The notes: generated by a model from the sequence alone, not told the origin. Positions 52,092-61,252 are shown, counted from the stretch's first letter. The stretch: 64,000 nt of DNA from JAOUEA01 sp040882605 (GCA_040882605.1 JBBEAY010000002.1:124001-188000); one strand, 5' to 3'. Made by a program: numbers and translations.

Positions 52092-52121
52092 TTGACCTGC
52101 AGGTCAACACGGGTCTAGCGT
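52092..52121 (+). promoter_or_regulatory. Promoter with 16-bp palindrome TTGACCTGCAGGTCAA
   Basis: A perfect 16-bp palindrome (52092-52107) contains the -35 TTGACC; TAGCGT (52116-52121) is an 18-bp-spaced -10. A GGGAGG follows before the GTG at 52148. A symmetric operator on the -35 suggests repression or MerR-type control. Confidence 0.6.
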
Positions 52122-52147
52122 CCCCAGGCGAAGGGAGGCGCTTCCCC

Positions 52148-53011
52148 GTGCAGACCCCGACGAAAGGACCGCAGGACCACCTGCCGGTGGTGCCGCGTGC
52201 TCCTGAACCGATCCGGCCACCGAAGCCATCGCGCTTCGAGCCGGACCTGATCATCATCCCCGAGGCGACCCAGCCGCGGCGTTCGGCCCTCATCGCTGCC
52301 GTGGTCGGGGGCTTGCTCGCCCTGACGCTGATCATCGCGCTCGTCGCCTATGCCATCGATCAGCGACAGCGAGCCGGCGAGCTCGACACCCAGCTCACCA
52401 CCGCCCTCGACGATCAGCGTGTGTTGATCGATGCCGCCACCGCGTCTAGCGCGACGATCCAGACGCTTGAGTCGCGCCTCGCACTGCTCGAGGGTGACCT
52501 GCAGCGAGCGCGCCAGGGCAGATCGGTGCTCGCGGCCAGCAAGCAGGAGATCAAGGCCCAGCTCCGAGACGTGAGGGCTGAGCTCGAGGGCGAACGGGCA
52601 CGCTTCCAGTCGTACATGGGCTCACCGCTCGGCGATGGCACCCACGTGGGCCGGCTCGTCGCTGTTGGCGCCGACCAGTCGCCGGCGCGCGTCACGACCG
52701 ATGTCGGACGATGGTTCACCGGTGACGCCGCGACGCAGGCGGCGATCGAAGACGGCGCGATCGCGGCGGGTGACACGAGGTCGCGATACTTCCGCAACGA
52801 CGATGCCGCATGGCGCACGTTGCCGGTCGATCTCTTCGCGACTGTCACGCTGCTCCGGTGGAACGGGGGAACCTACGAGATCACGTTCGCCGAGCTGCAG
52901 CGGCTTTCGAGGTCGGACTCGGCTCGCGCGATGCGCATCAGGCAGGACCCGTTCTCGATGACCGTGGTCGACGGCCGCATCACCTCGCTACGCGAGCTTC
53001 GCTACAACTGA
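52148..53011 (+). CDS. Membrane protein with coiled coil, unknown function
   Basis: 287 aa from GTG 52148 after GGGAGG. A Pro-rich cytosolic segment (residues 1-45), one membrane helix (ALIAAVVGGLLALTLIIALV), a coiled coil of about 80 residues (TLESRLALLEGDLQRARQG, AQLRDVRAELEGERARF) and a globular extracytoplasmic domain (GRLVAVGADQSPARVTTDVG). It precedes the RND operon with a 391-bp gap and a separate promoter, so a functional link is uncertain. Confidence 0.65.
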   Translation: MQTPTKGPQDHLPVVPRAPEPIRPPKPSRFEPDLIIIPEATQPRRSALIAAVVGGLLALTLIIALVAYAIDQRQRAGELDTQLTTALDDQRVLIDAATASSATIQTLESRLALLEGDLQRARQGRSVLAASKQEIKAQLRDVRAELEGERARFQSYMGSPLGDGTHVGRLVAVGADQSPARVTTDVGRWFTGDAATQAAIEDGAIAAGDTRSRYFRNDDAAWRTLPVDLFATVTLLRWNGGTYEITFAELQRLSRSDSARAMRIRQDPFSMTVVDGRITSLRELRYN

Positions 53012-53402
53012 CGCGGGGAGAGAAGCGGCGCGTTCTCCTACATCGTTCAGCTTACGTTCAGGAACCCCGTGGCAGCCTTAGGTCGACCGGACTAGGGCGC
53101 TTCGGAAGCCCCGCAAGGACTCCCGAAAAATAAGCCGAACGATGTAGGCTTGGGGGATTGCATTCTCACCCCACCGTGGCATAGCTTTCGCGCATGCGCT
53201 CGTCCGTCCGATCAGCGAGGCCAGATGACCTACGTGTCGCGTCCAGCGATGTAGGTCGCTTTATACGTTTTCCGCAGTCTCTCGACGATCACCGGACAGC
53301 TGCATCCTTCTCGTGCTCCAGGCAGCCTTGCCGCTTCGCGGCGCTCATGTCTGTCGTCCGGAGCGAGGCATCGTTCACGCACACCCTGGAGGTCACTTCG
53401 TC
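53012..53402. promoter_or_regulatory. 391-bp intergenic region before the RND operon, rich in repeats
   Basis: No gene is supported here. It holds an 18-bp inverted repeat with one mismatch (53037-53054 and 53131-53148, built on CCTACATCGTTC/GAACGATGTAGG) enclosing 76 bp, a direct repeat GTTCAG-N5-GTTCAG at 11-bp period (53045-53061) resembling OmpR-family response-regulator boxes, and a third CGATGTAGG element inside GACCTAC-N17-GTAGGTC (53227-53257). GGAGG at 53388-53392 serves the ATG at 53403. Confidence 0.6.
53037..53148. repeat. 18-bp inverted repeat pair flanking 76 bp
   Basis: Left arm cctacatcgttcagctta at 53037; right arm taagccgaacgatgtagg at 53131; 17 of 18 positions pair. Could be a long-range hairpin, two operator half-sites or a DNA loop anchor. 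Confidence 0.8.
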
Positions 53403-56400
53403 ATGATGCGCTGGATAGTCGGCTCAAGTCTCAAGTTCCGTCGGCTCGTGATCGCCCTGTCGGTGGGACTCCTCGTCTACGGAGTGCTGCAACTCGATGA
53501 TGCCCGCACGGACATCTTGCCCGAGTTCCAGCGGCCGACGGTGGAGGTGCAGACCGAGGCCCTCGGCCTTTCCGCCGAGGAGGTAGAGGAGCTGATCACC
53601 GTGCCCCTCGAGCAGGATCTGCTCGTCGGCATCGCGTTTCTCGAAGAGATCGAGTCGGTGTCGCTGCCCGGGCTCTCGTCGGTGGTCATGACCTTCGAGC
53701 CAGGCACCGAGGTGCTCGACGCGCGCCAGGTCGTCGCCGAGCGCTTGACGCAGGCCGTCGCGGCCGCGGGACTGCCCCAGGTGGCCCAGCCGCCGCAGAT
53801 GATTCAACCCGTGTCGTCGACCAGCCGTGTTGCGATGGTGAAACTGACATCCGACGAGCTGACCCCGATCGAGATGTCCATCCTGTCAAAGTGGGTGATC
53901 AACCCAAGGCTGCTCGGGGTGGAGGGTGTTGCCAACGTTTCCGTTTGGGGATTCCGTGACCGGCAGCTCCAGGTGCTGGTCGACCCCCAGCGACTGAACG
54001 ACGCCGGCGTCTCATTGAGCCAGATCATCGAGACTACGGGCAACGCGCTCGAGGTCTCGAAGCTCAGCTTCCTCGAGGCTTCCTCGCCCGGCACAGGCGG
54101 GTTCATCGACACGCTGCCACAGCGGCTGCACATCTTCTTCGAGACGGCGATCTCGACCAGTGACGAGCTTGCGCAGGTGCCGATCCAGGATCCGACGGGC
54201 GAGGTGCCAGCCGGAGGCTCCCCATTGAGCTTGGGTGACGTCACCGACGTCGTCGAGGACCACCAACCCCTGATCGGCGACGCCCTTTGCACCGAGGGGG
54301 ACTGCCTGCTGCTCGTGATCGAGAAGTTCCCAGACGCCAATACCCCCGAAGTGGCAGACGGCATCGACGAGGCGCTCGAGGGTCTCGCTCCCGGCATGTC
54401 AGGTCTGCGGATGGACACGTCGATCTACCGTCCCGCAGAGTTCATCGACACGTCGTTCGACAACCTCGGACGGGCGGCACTGATCGGGGCGATCTTGCTC
54501 CTGCTGGTGCTCGGCGCGTTCTCTCTCGACTGGCGTTCCGCTGTGGTGAGCGCGGTGGCGATCGCCATGTCGTTGGGCGCCGCGTGGCTGGTGCTCTACT
54601 TCACCGGCACGGTCGTGAACACCATGGTCCTTGCCGGCCTGGTCATGGCGCTCGTCGTGTTGATCGACGACGTCGTGATCGACTCGCACACCGTGGCGCA
54701 ACGCATCCGGAGTCAGCGCGCGCATGGTGACGGCGTGCCCGCATGGCAGCTGGTGATCGGGGCGACGCTCGAGATGCGCAGCGCGATGCTCTTCGCGACG
54801 CTCATCGTGGGCGCGGCGCTGTTGCCGGCGTTCTTCATGGAAGGCGAAGCCGGGGCGTTCCTTCCGGCGATCGCCACCTCGTACCTGCTCGCGATCGCCG
54901 CGTCGCTTCTCGTGGCCCTTACCATCACCCCGGCCCTCGGCATGATGATGTTGGGTGGGTCGACGCGCGAACTTCGCGAGTCGCCGGTCGCGCGCCGGGT
55001 CGGTGAGACCTACCAACGCATCTCGTCGCGGCTCGTGCCCAAGACCGGAATCGCCTTCGCGGTCTTCGGTGCGTTCATCGTGGCGGGCCTGGTTGCCGCG
55101 CCGTTCCTCACCGGGTCGATGCGGCCCGTGCTCGAGGAGCGCGACGTGGTGGTGCGGCTCGATGCCCAGCCGGGCACGTCGCTGCCAGCGATGGACGCGA
55201 TCACGGCGCAGGCGGTCGAGGAGCTACGTGCGCTGCCCGGCGTCGACGACGTGGGAGCCCACGTTGGACGGGCGATCCAGTCGGATCAGATCGTCAACGT
55301 CAACTCCGCCGAGGTGTGGGTCGGCGTGAACGGCTCGGCTGACTACACCGACACGATCGGCGCGATCGAATCGGTAGCCGCCGGACTCCCTGAGATCTCG
55401 ACCGACGTGCTGACCTACTCCGAGCAGCGGATAACCGACGTGCTCGGACGGGGCGACGACGAGATCGTCGTGCGTGTCTACGGGGCGAACCCCGAGATCC
55501 TCGCGAGCAAGGCAGAAGAGATCCGCGCGGCCGTCGAGGGCGTCGAAGGGCTCGATGACCCGAGGGTCGAGTTGCCTGCCGACGAGCCGACGATCGAGGT
55601 GCAGCCCGACATCCAAGCGGCAGAGCGCGTCGGGCTTGCGCCCGGCGATGTGCGCCGTGCAGCCACGACCCTGCTCTCCGGCCTCACCGTCGGCAATCTG
55701 TTCGAGGAGCAGAAGGTCTTCGACGTGGCGGTCTGGGGCGATCCGGAGATCCGTGAGGACGTGGCCGACGTCGAGAACCTGCTGATCGACACGCCTGGCG
55801 GCGAGCTCGTGCGGCTGAGTGACGTCGCCGACGTGCAGGTGGTTCCCAACCGCGCGGTGATCCGCCACGAGTCGGTTGAGTCCTACGTCGATGTCACGGG
55901 CGGGGTCTCGGACCGTTCCGCGGGCGACGTCGCTGTGGATGTCGAGCAGGCCATCGAGCAGGTGGAGTTCCCGCTCGAGCATCACGCCGAGGTGCTGGGA
56001 GGCTTCCAGGAAGACGCCGCCGCACGCTCGCGCGTGATCGCCGTCGCAGTCGCTGCTGCGATCGCCATCTTCCTGCTGCTGCAGGCGGCGTTCGCGAGCT
56101 GGCGCCTGGCAACGCTTGCGTTCCTCGCGCTGCCGATGTCGCTCACCGGTGGGGCGGTCGCCGTCCTGCTGACCGGTGGCGACGTCACGCTCGGCTCGGT
56201 CGCCGGATTCGTCGCCGTGCTGGCAGTGGCCGCTCGCGGTCTCGTTGCGCTCATCAGGCACTACCAGCGGCTGCAGGCCGACGGAGATGCCTTCGGCGCC
56301 GATCTCGTGATCGGTGCGACCAGAGACCGGTTCCTCCCGATCGTTACCTCGGCCCTGGCGGCGGCGGCCGTGTTCATCCCGTTCGCCCTCGGCGGCGGGT

Positions 56401-56585
56401 CGGCTGGTTTCGAGATCGTTGCCCCGATGTCGATCGTGATCCTCGGCGGACTCGTGACCGCGACGCTCATGAACGTTGTCGTCGTGCCTGCCCTGTACCT
56501 CCGGTACGGGTTCGTCGCCGAGCTCGACGTCTCGGCCGAGGACCTCGTCGCCCAAGTGCCCGACGTCGACACAGTGCGGGGATAG
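53403..56585 (+). CDS. RND-family transporter, divergent partner (RND1)
   Basis: 1060 aa from ATG 53403 (GGAGG 10 nt upstream; ATG 53406 also possible). Heavy-metal/CusA-like architecture: TM1 (LVIALSVGLLVYGVLQL), a porter domain starting DILPEFQRPTVEVQTEALGL, TM2-6, a second porter, TM7-12. In TM4 the Asp pair (residues 422-423) is kept in VVLIDDVVIDSHTV, but the usual Glu-Asn after it is Ser-His. In the TM10 region AARGLVALIRHY replaces the ARNGIMLISHY of RND2. Its porter domains also diverge. It is encoded with RND2 and a mini-adaptor and may be the non-pumping or modified half of a hetero-trimer. Confidence 0.87.
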   Translation: MMRWIVGSSLKFRRLVIALSVGLLVYGVLQLDDARTDILPEFQRPTVEVQTEALGLSAEEVEELITVPLEQDLLVGIAFLEEIESVSLPGLSSVVMTFEPGTEVLDARQVVAERLTQAVAAAGLPQVAQPPQMIQPVSSTSRVAMVKLTSDELTPIEMSILSKWVINPRLLGVEGVANVSVWGFRDRQLQVLVDPQRLNDAGVSLSQIIETTGNALEVSKLSFLEASSPGTGGFIDTLPQRLHIFFETAISTSDELAQVPIQDPTGEVPAGGSPLSLGDVTDVVEDHQPLIGDALCTEGDCLLLVIEKFPDANTPEVADGIDEALEGLAPGMSGLRMDTSIYRPAEFIDTSFDNLGRAALIGAILLLLVLGAFSLDWRSAVVSAVAIAMSLGAAWLVLYFTGTVVNTMVLAGLVMALVVLIDDVVIDSHTVAQRIRSQRAHGDGVPAWQLVIGATLEMRSAMLFATLIVGAALLPAFFMEGEAGAFLPAIATSYLLAIAASLLVALTITPALGMMMLGGSTRELRESPVARRVGETYQRISSRLVPKTGIAFAVFGAFIVAGLVAAPFLTGSMRPVLEERDVVVRLDAQPGTSLPAMDAITAQAVEELRALPGVDDVGAHVGRAIQSDQIVNVNSAEVWVGVNGSADYTDTIGAIESVAAGLPEISTDVLTYSEQRITDVLGRGDDEIVVRVYGANPEILASKAEEIRAAVEGVEGLDDPRVELPADEPTIEVQPDIQAAERVGLAPGDVRRAATTLLSGLTVGNLFEEQKVFDVAVWGDPEIREDVADVENLLIDTPGGELVRLSDVADVQVVPNRAVIRHESVESYVDVTGGVSDRSAGDVAVDVEQAIEQVEFPLEHHAEVLGGFQEDAAARSRVIAVAVAAAIAIFLLLQAAFASWRLATLAFLALPMSLTGGAVAVLLTGGDVTLGSVAGFVAVLAVAARGLVALIRHYQRLQADGDAFGADLVIGATRDRFLPIVTSALAAAAVFIPFALGGGSAGFEIVAPMSIVILGGLVTATLMNVVVVPALYLRYGFVAELDVSAEDLVAQVPDVDTVRG

Positions 56586-56594
56586 GTGACACCG

Positions 56595-57029
56595 ATGAGC
56601 AAGCGCAGACGGCTCTCCCTCGTTGTCGTTCCCCTCGCGACGCTGATCCTGGCGTCGTGCGGGGGAACGGTCGACGACGAGTACGTGATTGAGGAGCAGC
56701 CCTACACCCTCGAAGAGGTCGAGGGCCAAAAGGTCCTCAAGGTTACCCTGACGGAATCAGCCGTTGAGCGGCTCGGCATCGAGACCGTGCCGGTGCAGGA
56801 GACCGGCTCGAAGCTGATCGTGCCCTACGACGCCGTGTACCTCGACTCACACGGCCAATTCTGGGTCTACACGAACCCGGAACCACAGGTCTTCATCCGC
56901 GCGCCCATCCACATCGTGCGCGAGACCTCGACCGAGGCGATCCTCGGCGAGGGCCCATCCGCCGGCACGCAGGTCGTGACGGTCGGCGTCCCCGAGCTGT
57001 ACGGCACCGAGATCGAGTTCGGAACGTAA
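56595..57029 (+). CDS. Mini-adaptor lipoprotein (membrane-proximal part of an RND fusion protein)
   Basis: 144 aa from ATG 56595 (GTG 56586, directly after the RND1 stop, would add three residues). MSKRRRLSLVVVPLATLILA is a signal peptide with lipobox LASC and lipidated Cys22. The mature 120 residues match only the beta-barrel/membrane-proximal portion of RND periplasmic adaptors: VTLTESAVERLGIETVPV, GSKLIVPYDAVYLDSHGQF, WVYTNPEPQVFIRAPI and GEGPSAGTQVVTVGVPEL. The alpha-hairpin and lipoyl domains that reach an outer-membrane channel are absent, as expected for a monoderm. Between two RND genes, it likely docks to both. Confidence 0.8.
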   Translation: MSKRRRLSLVVVPLATLILASCGGTVDDEYVIEEQPYTLEEVEGQKVLKVTLTESAVERLGIETVPVQETGSKLIVPYDAVYLDSHGQFWVYTNPEPQVFIRAPIHIVRETSTEAILGEGPSAGTQVVTVGVPELYGTEIEFGT

Positions 57030-57059
57030 GAGCGAGATCGCGAAAGGAAACCACACACG

Positions 57060-60000
57060 ATGCTCCGATGGATCGTAGGTTCGAGCCTCAAGTTCCGATA
57101 CCTCGTGGTCGCGCTCGCCGCCGCCCTGATGTTCTTCGGCGTGCAGCAACTCCAGAGCACCGCGGTCGACGTCTTCCCCGAGTTCGCGCCGCCGAAGGTC
57201 GAGGTCCAGACCCCGTCCCTCGGATTGTCCGCGAACCAGGTCGAGAACCTCGTCACCATCCCGCTCGAGCAGACCCTCAACGGCGTGCCGGGGCTCGATG
57301 AGATCCGCTCGAAGTCGGTGGAATCGCTTTCGTCGATCGAGATGATCTTCGAGCCCGGCGCCGATCTGCTCACGGCGCGCCAGCACGTGGCCGAGCGCAT
57401 CGCCCAGATCTCGCCACAGCTTCCGACCTGGGCGAGCCCCCCCTTCATGATCCAGCCCTTGTCGGCCACGAGCCGCGTCATGAAGATCGGGCTCACGACG
57501 ACCGACCCCAACCTCGACCTCATCGACCTGTCGATGACCACCTACTGGAAGATCCGCACTCGCCTCATGCGGGTACCCGGGGTGGCCAATGTCCCGATCT
57601 GGGGCGAGCGAATCGAGATGCCTACGATCGAGATCGATCCCCTGCGTCTGCGCAAGCACGACGTCACCGTCGACGCGGTCTCCACAGCGGTGGCGGACGC
57701 GCTCGATGCCGGGTTGCTGCAGTACTCCGACGGCAACTACATCGGTCGCGGCGGAGTGATCGACACCCCCACCAACCGCTACTCGATCCGGCATGTGCTG
57801 CCGATCGTCGACGCTGAGGATCTCGCCGACATCCCGATCGAGTCGACCACCGGAGAGCGCCTCACGATCAGCGACGTCGCGAACCTTGAGCGCAGCACCT
57901 GGCCGCTCGTGGGCGATGCCGTCATCAACGACGGCCAGGGGCTCATGCTCATCGTGGAGAAGCTGCCGTGGGCCAACACCCTCGACGTGACCCGCGGCGT
58001 CGAGGCGGTGCTCGAAGAGCTGAAGCCCGGCCTGCGAGGCATCGAGATCGACGCGACGATCTTCCGTCCCGCTACCTTCATCGAGGAATCGATCAGCAAC
58101 CTCTCGAAGGCGATCTGGTTCGGGGCGATCCTGATGATCCTCATGCTGTGCGCCTTCCTCTACGAATGGCGCACCGCGGTGATCAGCGTCGTGGCCATCC
58201 CCTTGTCGCTCGTCGCTGCAGGGCTCGTGCTGCATTGGCGCGGCGCCACGATCAACACGATGATCCTTGCCGGCATGGTGATCGCACTCGGTGACATCGT
58301 CGATGACGCGATCATCGACATCGAGAACGTGGTCCGAAGGTTGCGGCAGCGACGCGCCGACGGCAGCGGGCCTTCGACGGCGAGGGTCATCCTTGAGGCC
58401 TCGCTCGAGGTTCGCAGCGCGATCGTGTACGCGACGTTGATCGAGATCGTCGCAGTGGCGCCGATCTTCATGCTCGAAGGCCTGTCGGGCTCGTTCTTCC
58501 GACCGCTCGCCACCTCGTACGCGCTCGCCCTGCTTGCCTCGATGGTGGTGGCACTGACGGTGACGCCGGCGATGAGCCTGATCTTCTTCCGCAAGCCCTC
58601 CTCGCTGCGCCACCGCGAGTCTCCGATCGTGCCCGCGCTGCAACGGGCCTACCAGGCGATCCTGTCACGCATCGTGCTGAAGCCGCGCCGCGCCTACGTG
58701 GCCGTTGGTCTGACGACCGTGATGGGCGTCGCGGCGCTGCCGCTGCTCGGTCAGTCCCTCCTCCCATCGTTCAAGGAGCGCGACTTCCTGATGCACTGGG
58801 TGACCGTGCCCGGCACCGGGCAGCCGGAGATGTTCCGGATCTCCGCCCGGGCCAATGGTGAGCTGCTCGAGATTCCGGGGGTGCGAAACGCCGGGTCGCA
58901 CATCGGGCAGGCCCTGCTCATGGACGAGGTCGTCGGCATCGACTTCGGCGAGAACTGGGTCAGCGTCGATCCCTCCGTCGACTACGATCAGACGCTGGCG
59001 AAGATCCAAGAGGTCGTCGACGGCTACCCCGGCCTGTACCGAGACGTGCTCACCTACCTGAAGGAACGCATCAGGGAGGTCCTAACCGGTTCCAGTGAGG
59101 CGATCACGATCCGCATCTACGGGCAGGATCTCGTTCAGCTGCAGGAGACGGCTGATGAGATCAACGAGATCGTCGGTGGCGTTCCGGGAGTGATCGAGAA
59201 CCATGTCGAGTCGCTTAAGGATATCCCGCAGATCAGCGTCGAGGTCGATCTGGCCGCTGCCCAACGCTACGGTCTCAAGCCCGGCGACGTGCGTCGGACC
59301 GCCTCCCGCCTGCTCGCGGGTGAGGAGGCGGGGGACATATTCCGCGACGGCAAGGCCTACGATATCCAGGTCTGGAGCACTCCCGAGACGCGAGACACCT
59401 TCATGGACATCGGCAATCTGCTCTTCGACACGCCCAGCGGCAAGTACGTTCGCCTCGAGCAGGTGGCTGACGTGACGGTCGAGCCGGTGCCAAACGTGAT
59501 CTATCACGACAGCCTGTTCCGCAGTCTCGACGTCGGCGGCAACATCGACGGCACCCGTGACCTCGGGTCGATCGTTTCCGACATCGAGAGCCGCCTGGAC
59601 GGATACGACTGGCCCGCCGAGTATCGCGCCGAGTTCCTCGGTGAGTACACCGAGCGCAAGGAAGCGTCGAGTCGGCTGAACCTAGGGGCGATCGCGGCGG
59701 CCATCGGCATCCTCATGCTGCTGCAGGCGTCGTTCGGAAGCTGGCGCCTCGCGACGCTATCCTTCTTGACCCTGCCGATCGCGTTGATCGGCGGCGTGAT
59801 CGCGGCCTACATGACCGGCGGGGTCGTCTCGCTCGGTTCGCTGGTGGGATTCTTCACGGTCCTCGGTATCGTCGCTCGAAATGGCATCATGCTCATCAGC
59901 CATTACCAGCATCTGGAACGGTTCGAGGGCGTGGCCTTCGGTCCGGACCTCGTGATGCAAGGAGCCCGTGAGCGCTTCGTGCCCATCATGATGACGGTGC

Positions 60001-60209
60001 TCACGACCGGGCTCGCGCTGGTGCCCCTGCTGATCGCGGGCGAGATCCCGGGTCAGGAGATCGAGTACCCGATGGCGTGGGTGATCCTCGGCGGACTGAT
60101 CACGGCGACGTTGCTCAACTTGTTCGTGGTTCCCTCACTGTATCTGCGGTTTGCGAAGCCGCGTGGGGACACTGGGACACTGATGCCCGCGGCCCCGGTG
60201 CCCGCCTGA
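57060..60209 (+). CDS. RND-family transporter, canonical partner (RND2)
   Basis: 1049 aa. CusA/CzcA-like: DVFPEFAPPKVEVQTPSLGL, TM4 GDIVDDAIIDIENVVRRLR (Asp415, Asp416), a TM10-region VARNGIMLISHYQHL and the C-terminal GARERFVPIMMTVLTTGLAL. All hallmark residues lost in RND1 are intact, so this subunit should carry the proton path. It ends 35 bp before a 16-bp hairpin that probably terminates the operon. No outer-membrane factor is encoded. Substrate unknown (metal, lipid or drug). Confidence 0.9.
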   Translation: MLRWIVGSSLKFRYLVVALAAALMFFGVQQLQSTAVDVFPEFAPPKVEVQTPSLGLSANQVENLVTIPLEQTLNGVPGLDEIRSKSVESLSSIEMIFEPGADLLTARQHVAERIAQISPQLPTWASPPFMIQPLSATSRVMKIGLTTTDPNLDLIDLSMTTYWKIRTRLMRVPGVANVPIWGERIEMPTIEIDPLRLRKHDVTVDAVSTAVADALDAGLLQYSDGNYIGRGGVIDTPTNRYSIRHVLPIVDAEDLADIPIESTTGERLTISDVANLERSTWPLVGDAVINDGQGLMLIVEKLPWANTLDVTRGVEAVLEELKPGLRGIEIDATIFRPATFIEESISNLSKAIWFGAILMILMLCAFLYEWRTAVISVVAIPLSLVAAGLVLHWRGATINTMILAGMVIALGDIVDDAIIDIENVVRRLRQRRADGSGPSTARVILEASLEVRSAIVYATLIEIVAVAPIFMLEGLSGSFFRPLATSYALALLASMVVALTVTPAMSLIFFRKPSSLRHRESPIVPALQRAYQAILSRIVLKPRRAYVAVGLTTVMGVAALPLLGQSLLPSFKERDFLMHWVTVPGTGQPEMFRISARANGELLEIPGVRNAGSHIGQALLMDEVVGIDFGENWVSVDPSVDYDQTLAKIQEVVDGYPGLYRDVLTYLKERIREVLTGSSEAITIRIYGQDLVQLQETADEINEIVGGVPGVIENHVESLKDIPQISVEVDLAAAQRYGLKPGDVRRTASRLLAGEEAGDIFRDGKAYDIQVWSTPETRDTFMDIGNLLFDTPSGKYVRLEQVADVTVEPVPNVIYHDSLFRSLDVGGNIDGTRDLGSIVSDIESRLDGYDWPAEYRAEFLGEYTERKEASSRLNLGAIAAAIGILMLLQASFGSWRLATLSFLTLPIALIGGVIAAYMTGGVVSLGSLVGFFTVLGIVARNGIMLISHYQHLERFEGVAFGPDLVMQGARERFVPIMMTVLTTGLALVPLLIAGEIPGQEIEYPMAWVILGGLITATLLNLFVVPSLYLRFAKPRGDTGTLMPAAPVPA

Positions 60210-60244
60210 ACAGCGCAGCACTATGAGTAGGAAAGCGCGTCGCG

Positions 60245-60296
60245 CACGGACGGATCCCGCGGATGAGGCTGCGCGCGGGAGCGGGATCCGTCCGTG
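60245..60296. terminator. Perfect 16-bp hairpin after the RND operon
   Basis: cacggacggatcccgc (60245-60260) is perfectly complementary to gcgggatccgtccgtg (60281-60296) with a 20-nt loop. There is no T tract. The right arm ends 3 bp before the ATG at 60300 of the next lipoprotein gene, so it may also control that gene. Confidence 0.65.
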
Positions 60297-60299
60297 GTG

Positions 60300-61166
60300 A
60301 TGCGTTCGGTCTTGGTCGCTGGGCTCAGCGCGCTCCTGCTCGCCGCGTGTGCGGAGAAGCGGTCGGTTTCGACGGCCCCAGCCGTATCTGCCGCGCAGGT
60401 CTTGCCCAGCGATTTCGATCCCGCCGACTTCGATCCCTCGAACCCCGTCGACAACCGATGGTTCCCGCTCACCCCGGGGACGGAGTTCGTCTACGAAGGG
60501 CAGGTGCTCGATGATGGCGAAATCATCGAGCGCAGGGTGATCGCGACGGTCACGGACATGACCAAGAACGTGGCCGGGGTACGAGTGGTAGTCGCCTGGG
60601 AACGGGACTACACGGACGGCGAGCTCGAGGAGAGCGAGCTCGCGTTCTGGGCTCAGGATGCGACGGGCAACGTCTGGCATCTGGGCGAGTATCCCGAGGA
60701 GTACGACGACGGGAAGCTCCTCAAGTCGCCCGGTTGGATCGCCGGCGAGCATGGCGCTAGGGCGGGCATCCAGATGATGGCCGAGCCGACGCTGGGGACA
60801 CCGAGCTACGAGCAGGGCTACGCGCCTCCGCCGCTCAACTGGGTGGATCGTGGGAGCACGTTCGACCTCGGCGTCGAGACCTGCGTACCGGTCGACTGCT
60901 ACGGGGGAGTGCTCGTCATCGAGGAGTTCGAGCGAACCAAGCCCGGAGCGTCGCAGCTCAAGTACTACGCGTCGGGCGTCGGAAACGTCCGCGTCGGCTG
61001 GCGCGGGAAGAACGAGGACGAACAGGAGGAACTCGAGCTGGTGTCGTATCGGCGGCTGGCTCAACCCGAGATGGAGCAGGTGCACGAGGCCGTCACCGAG
61101 CTCGACGAACGCGCGTTCCGTCGCCTTCCCGGGTACGAAACGACGACTCCGGCAAGGATTTCCTGA
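60300..61166 (+). CDS. Lipoprotein of unknown function
   Basis: 288 aa from ATG 60300 (MRSVLVAGLSALLLAAC; GTG 60294 and 60297 lie in the hairpin). Lipobox LLAAC with Cys17. The mature part begins FDPADFDPSNPVDNRWFPLT and continues TEFVYEGQVLDDGEIIERRV, with two Cys (VETCVPVDCYGG) probably in a disulfide. It resembles secreted actinobacterial/proteobacterial proteins without assigned function that share NPYFPLTPGT-like starts. Its message start would be inside the hairpin region, so translation could be modulated by it. Confidence 0.72.
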   Translation: MRSVLVAGLSALLLAACAEKRSVSTAPAVSAAQVLPSDFDPADFDPSNPVDNRWFPLTPGTEFVYEGQVLDDGEIIERRVIATVTDMTKNVAGVRVVVAWERDYTDGELEESELAFWAQDATGNVWHLGEYPEEYDDGKLLKSPGWIAGEHGARAGIQMMAEPTLGTPSYEQGYAPPPLNWVDRGSTFDLGVETCVPVDCYGGVLVIEEFERTKPGASQLKYYASGVGNVRVGWRGKNEDEQEELELVSYRRLAQPEMEQVHEAVTELDERAFRRLPGYETTTPARIS

Positions 61167-61246
61167 CCCATCGACGGTCCCCCGTGGACGATCTGAGCGT
61201 GAGCCGCAGTCGGTTGTGTTCCGCGCCGGGCGGAGGAGCCGGCTGC

Positions 61247-61252
61247 GATAAT
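61247..61252 (+). promoter_or_regulatory. Putative leaderless promoter -10 box (GATAAT) before cysM
   Basis: GATAAT, 7 nt, GTG 61260. No purine-rich ribosome site next to the start. Confidence 0.5.

Noticed and set aside
53037..53148. Inverted repeats as ends of a small insertion element
   Set aside because: Only 76 bp lie between the arms, no transposase fragment is present and no flanking target duplication was seen.
55224..58643. Two minus-strand open frames of about 500-600 codons opposite the RND genes
   Set aside because: His/Asp/Arg-rich shadow translations; the plus strand encodes intact RND transporters.
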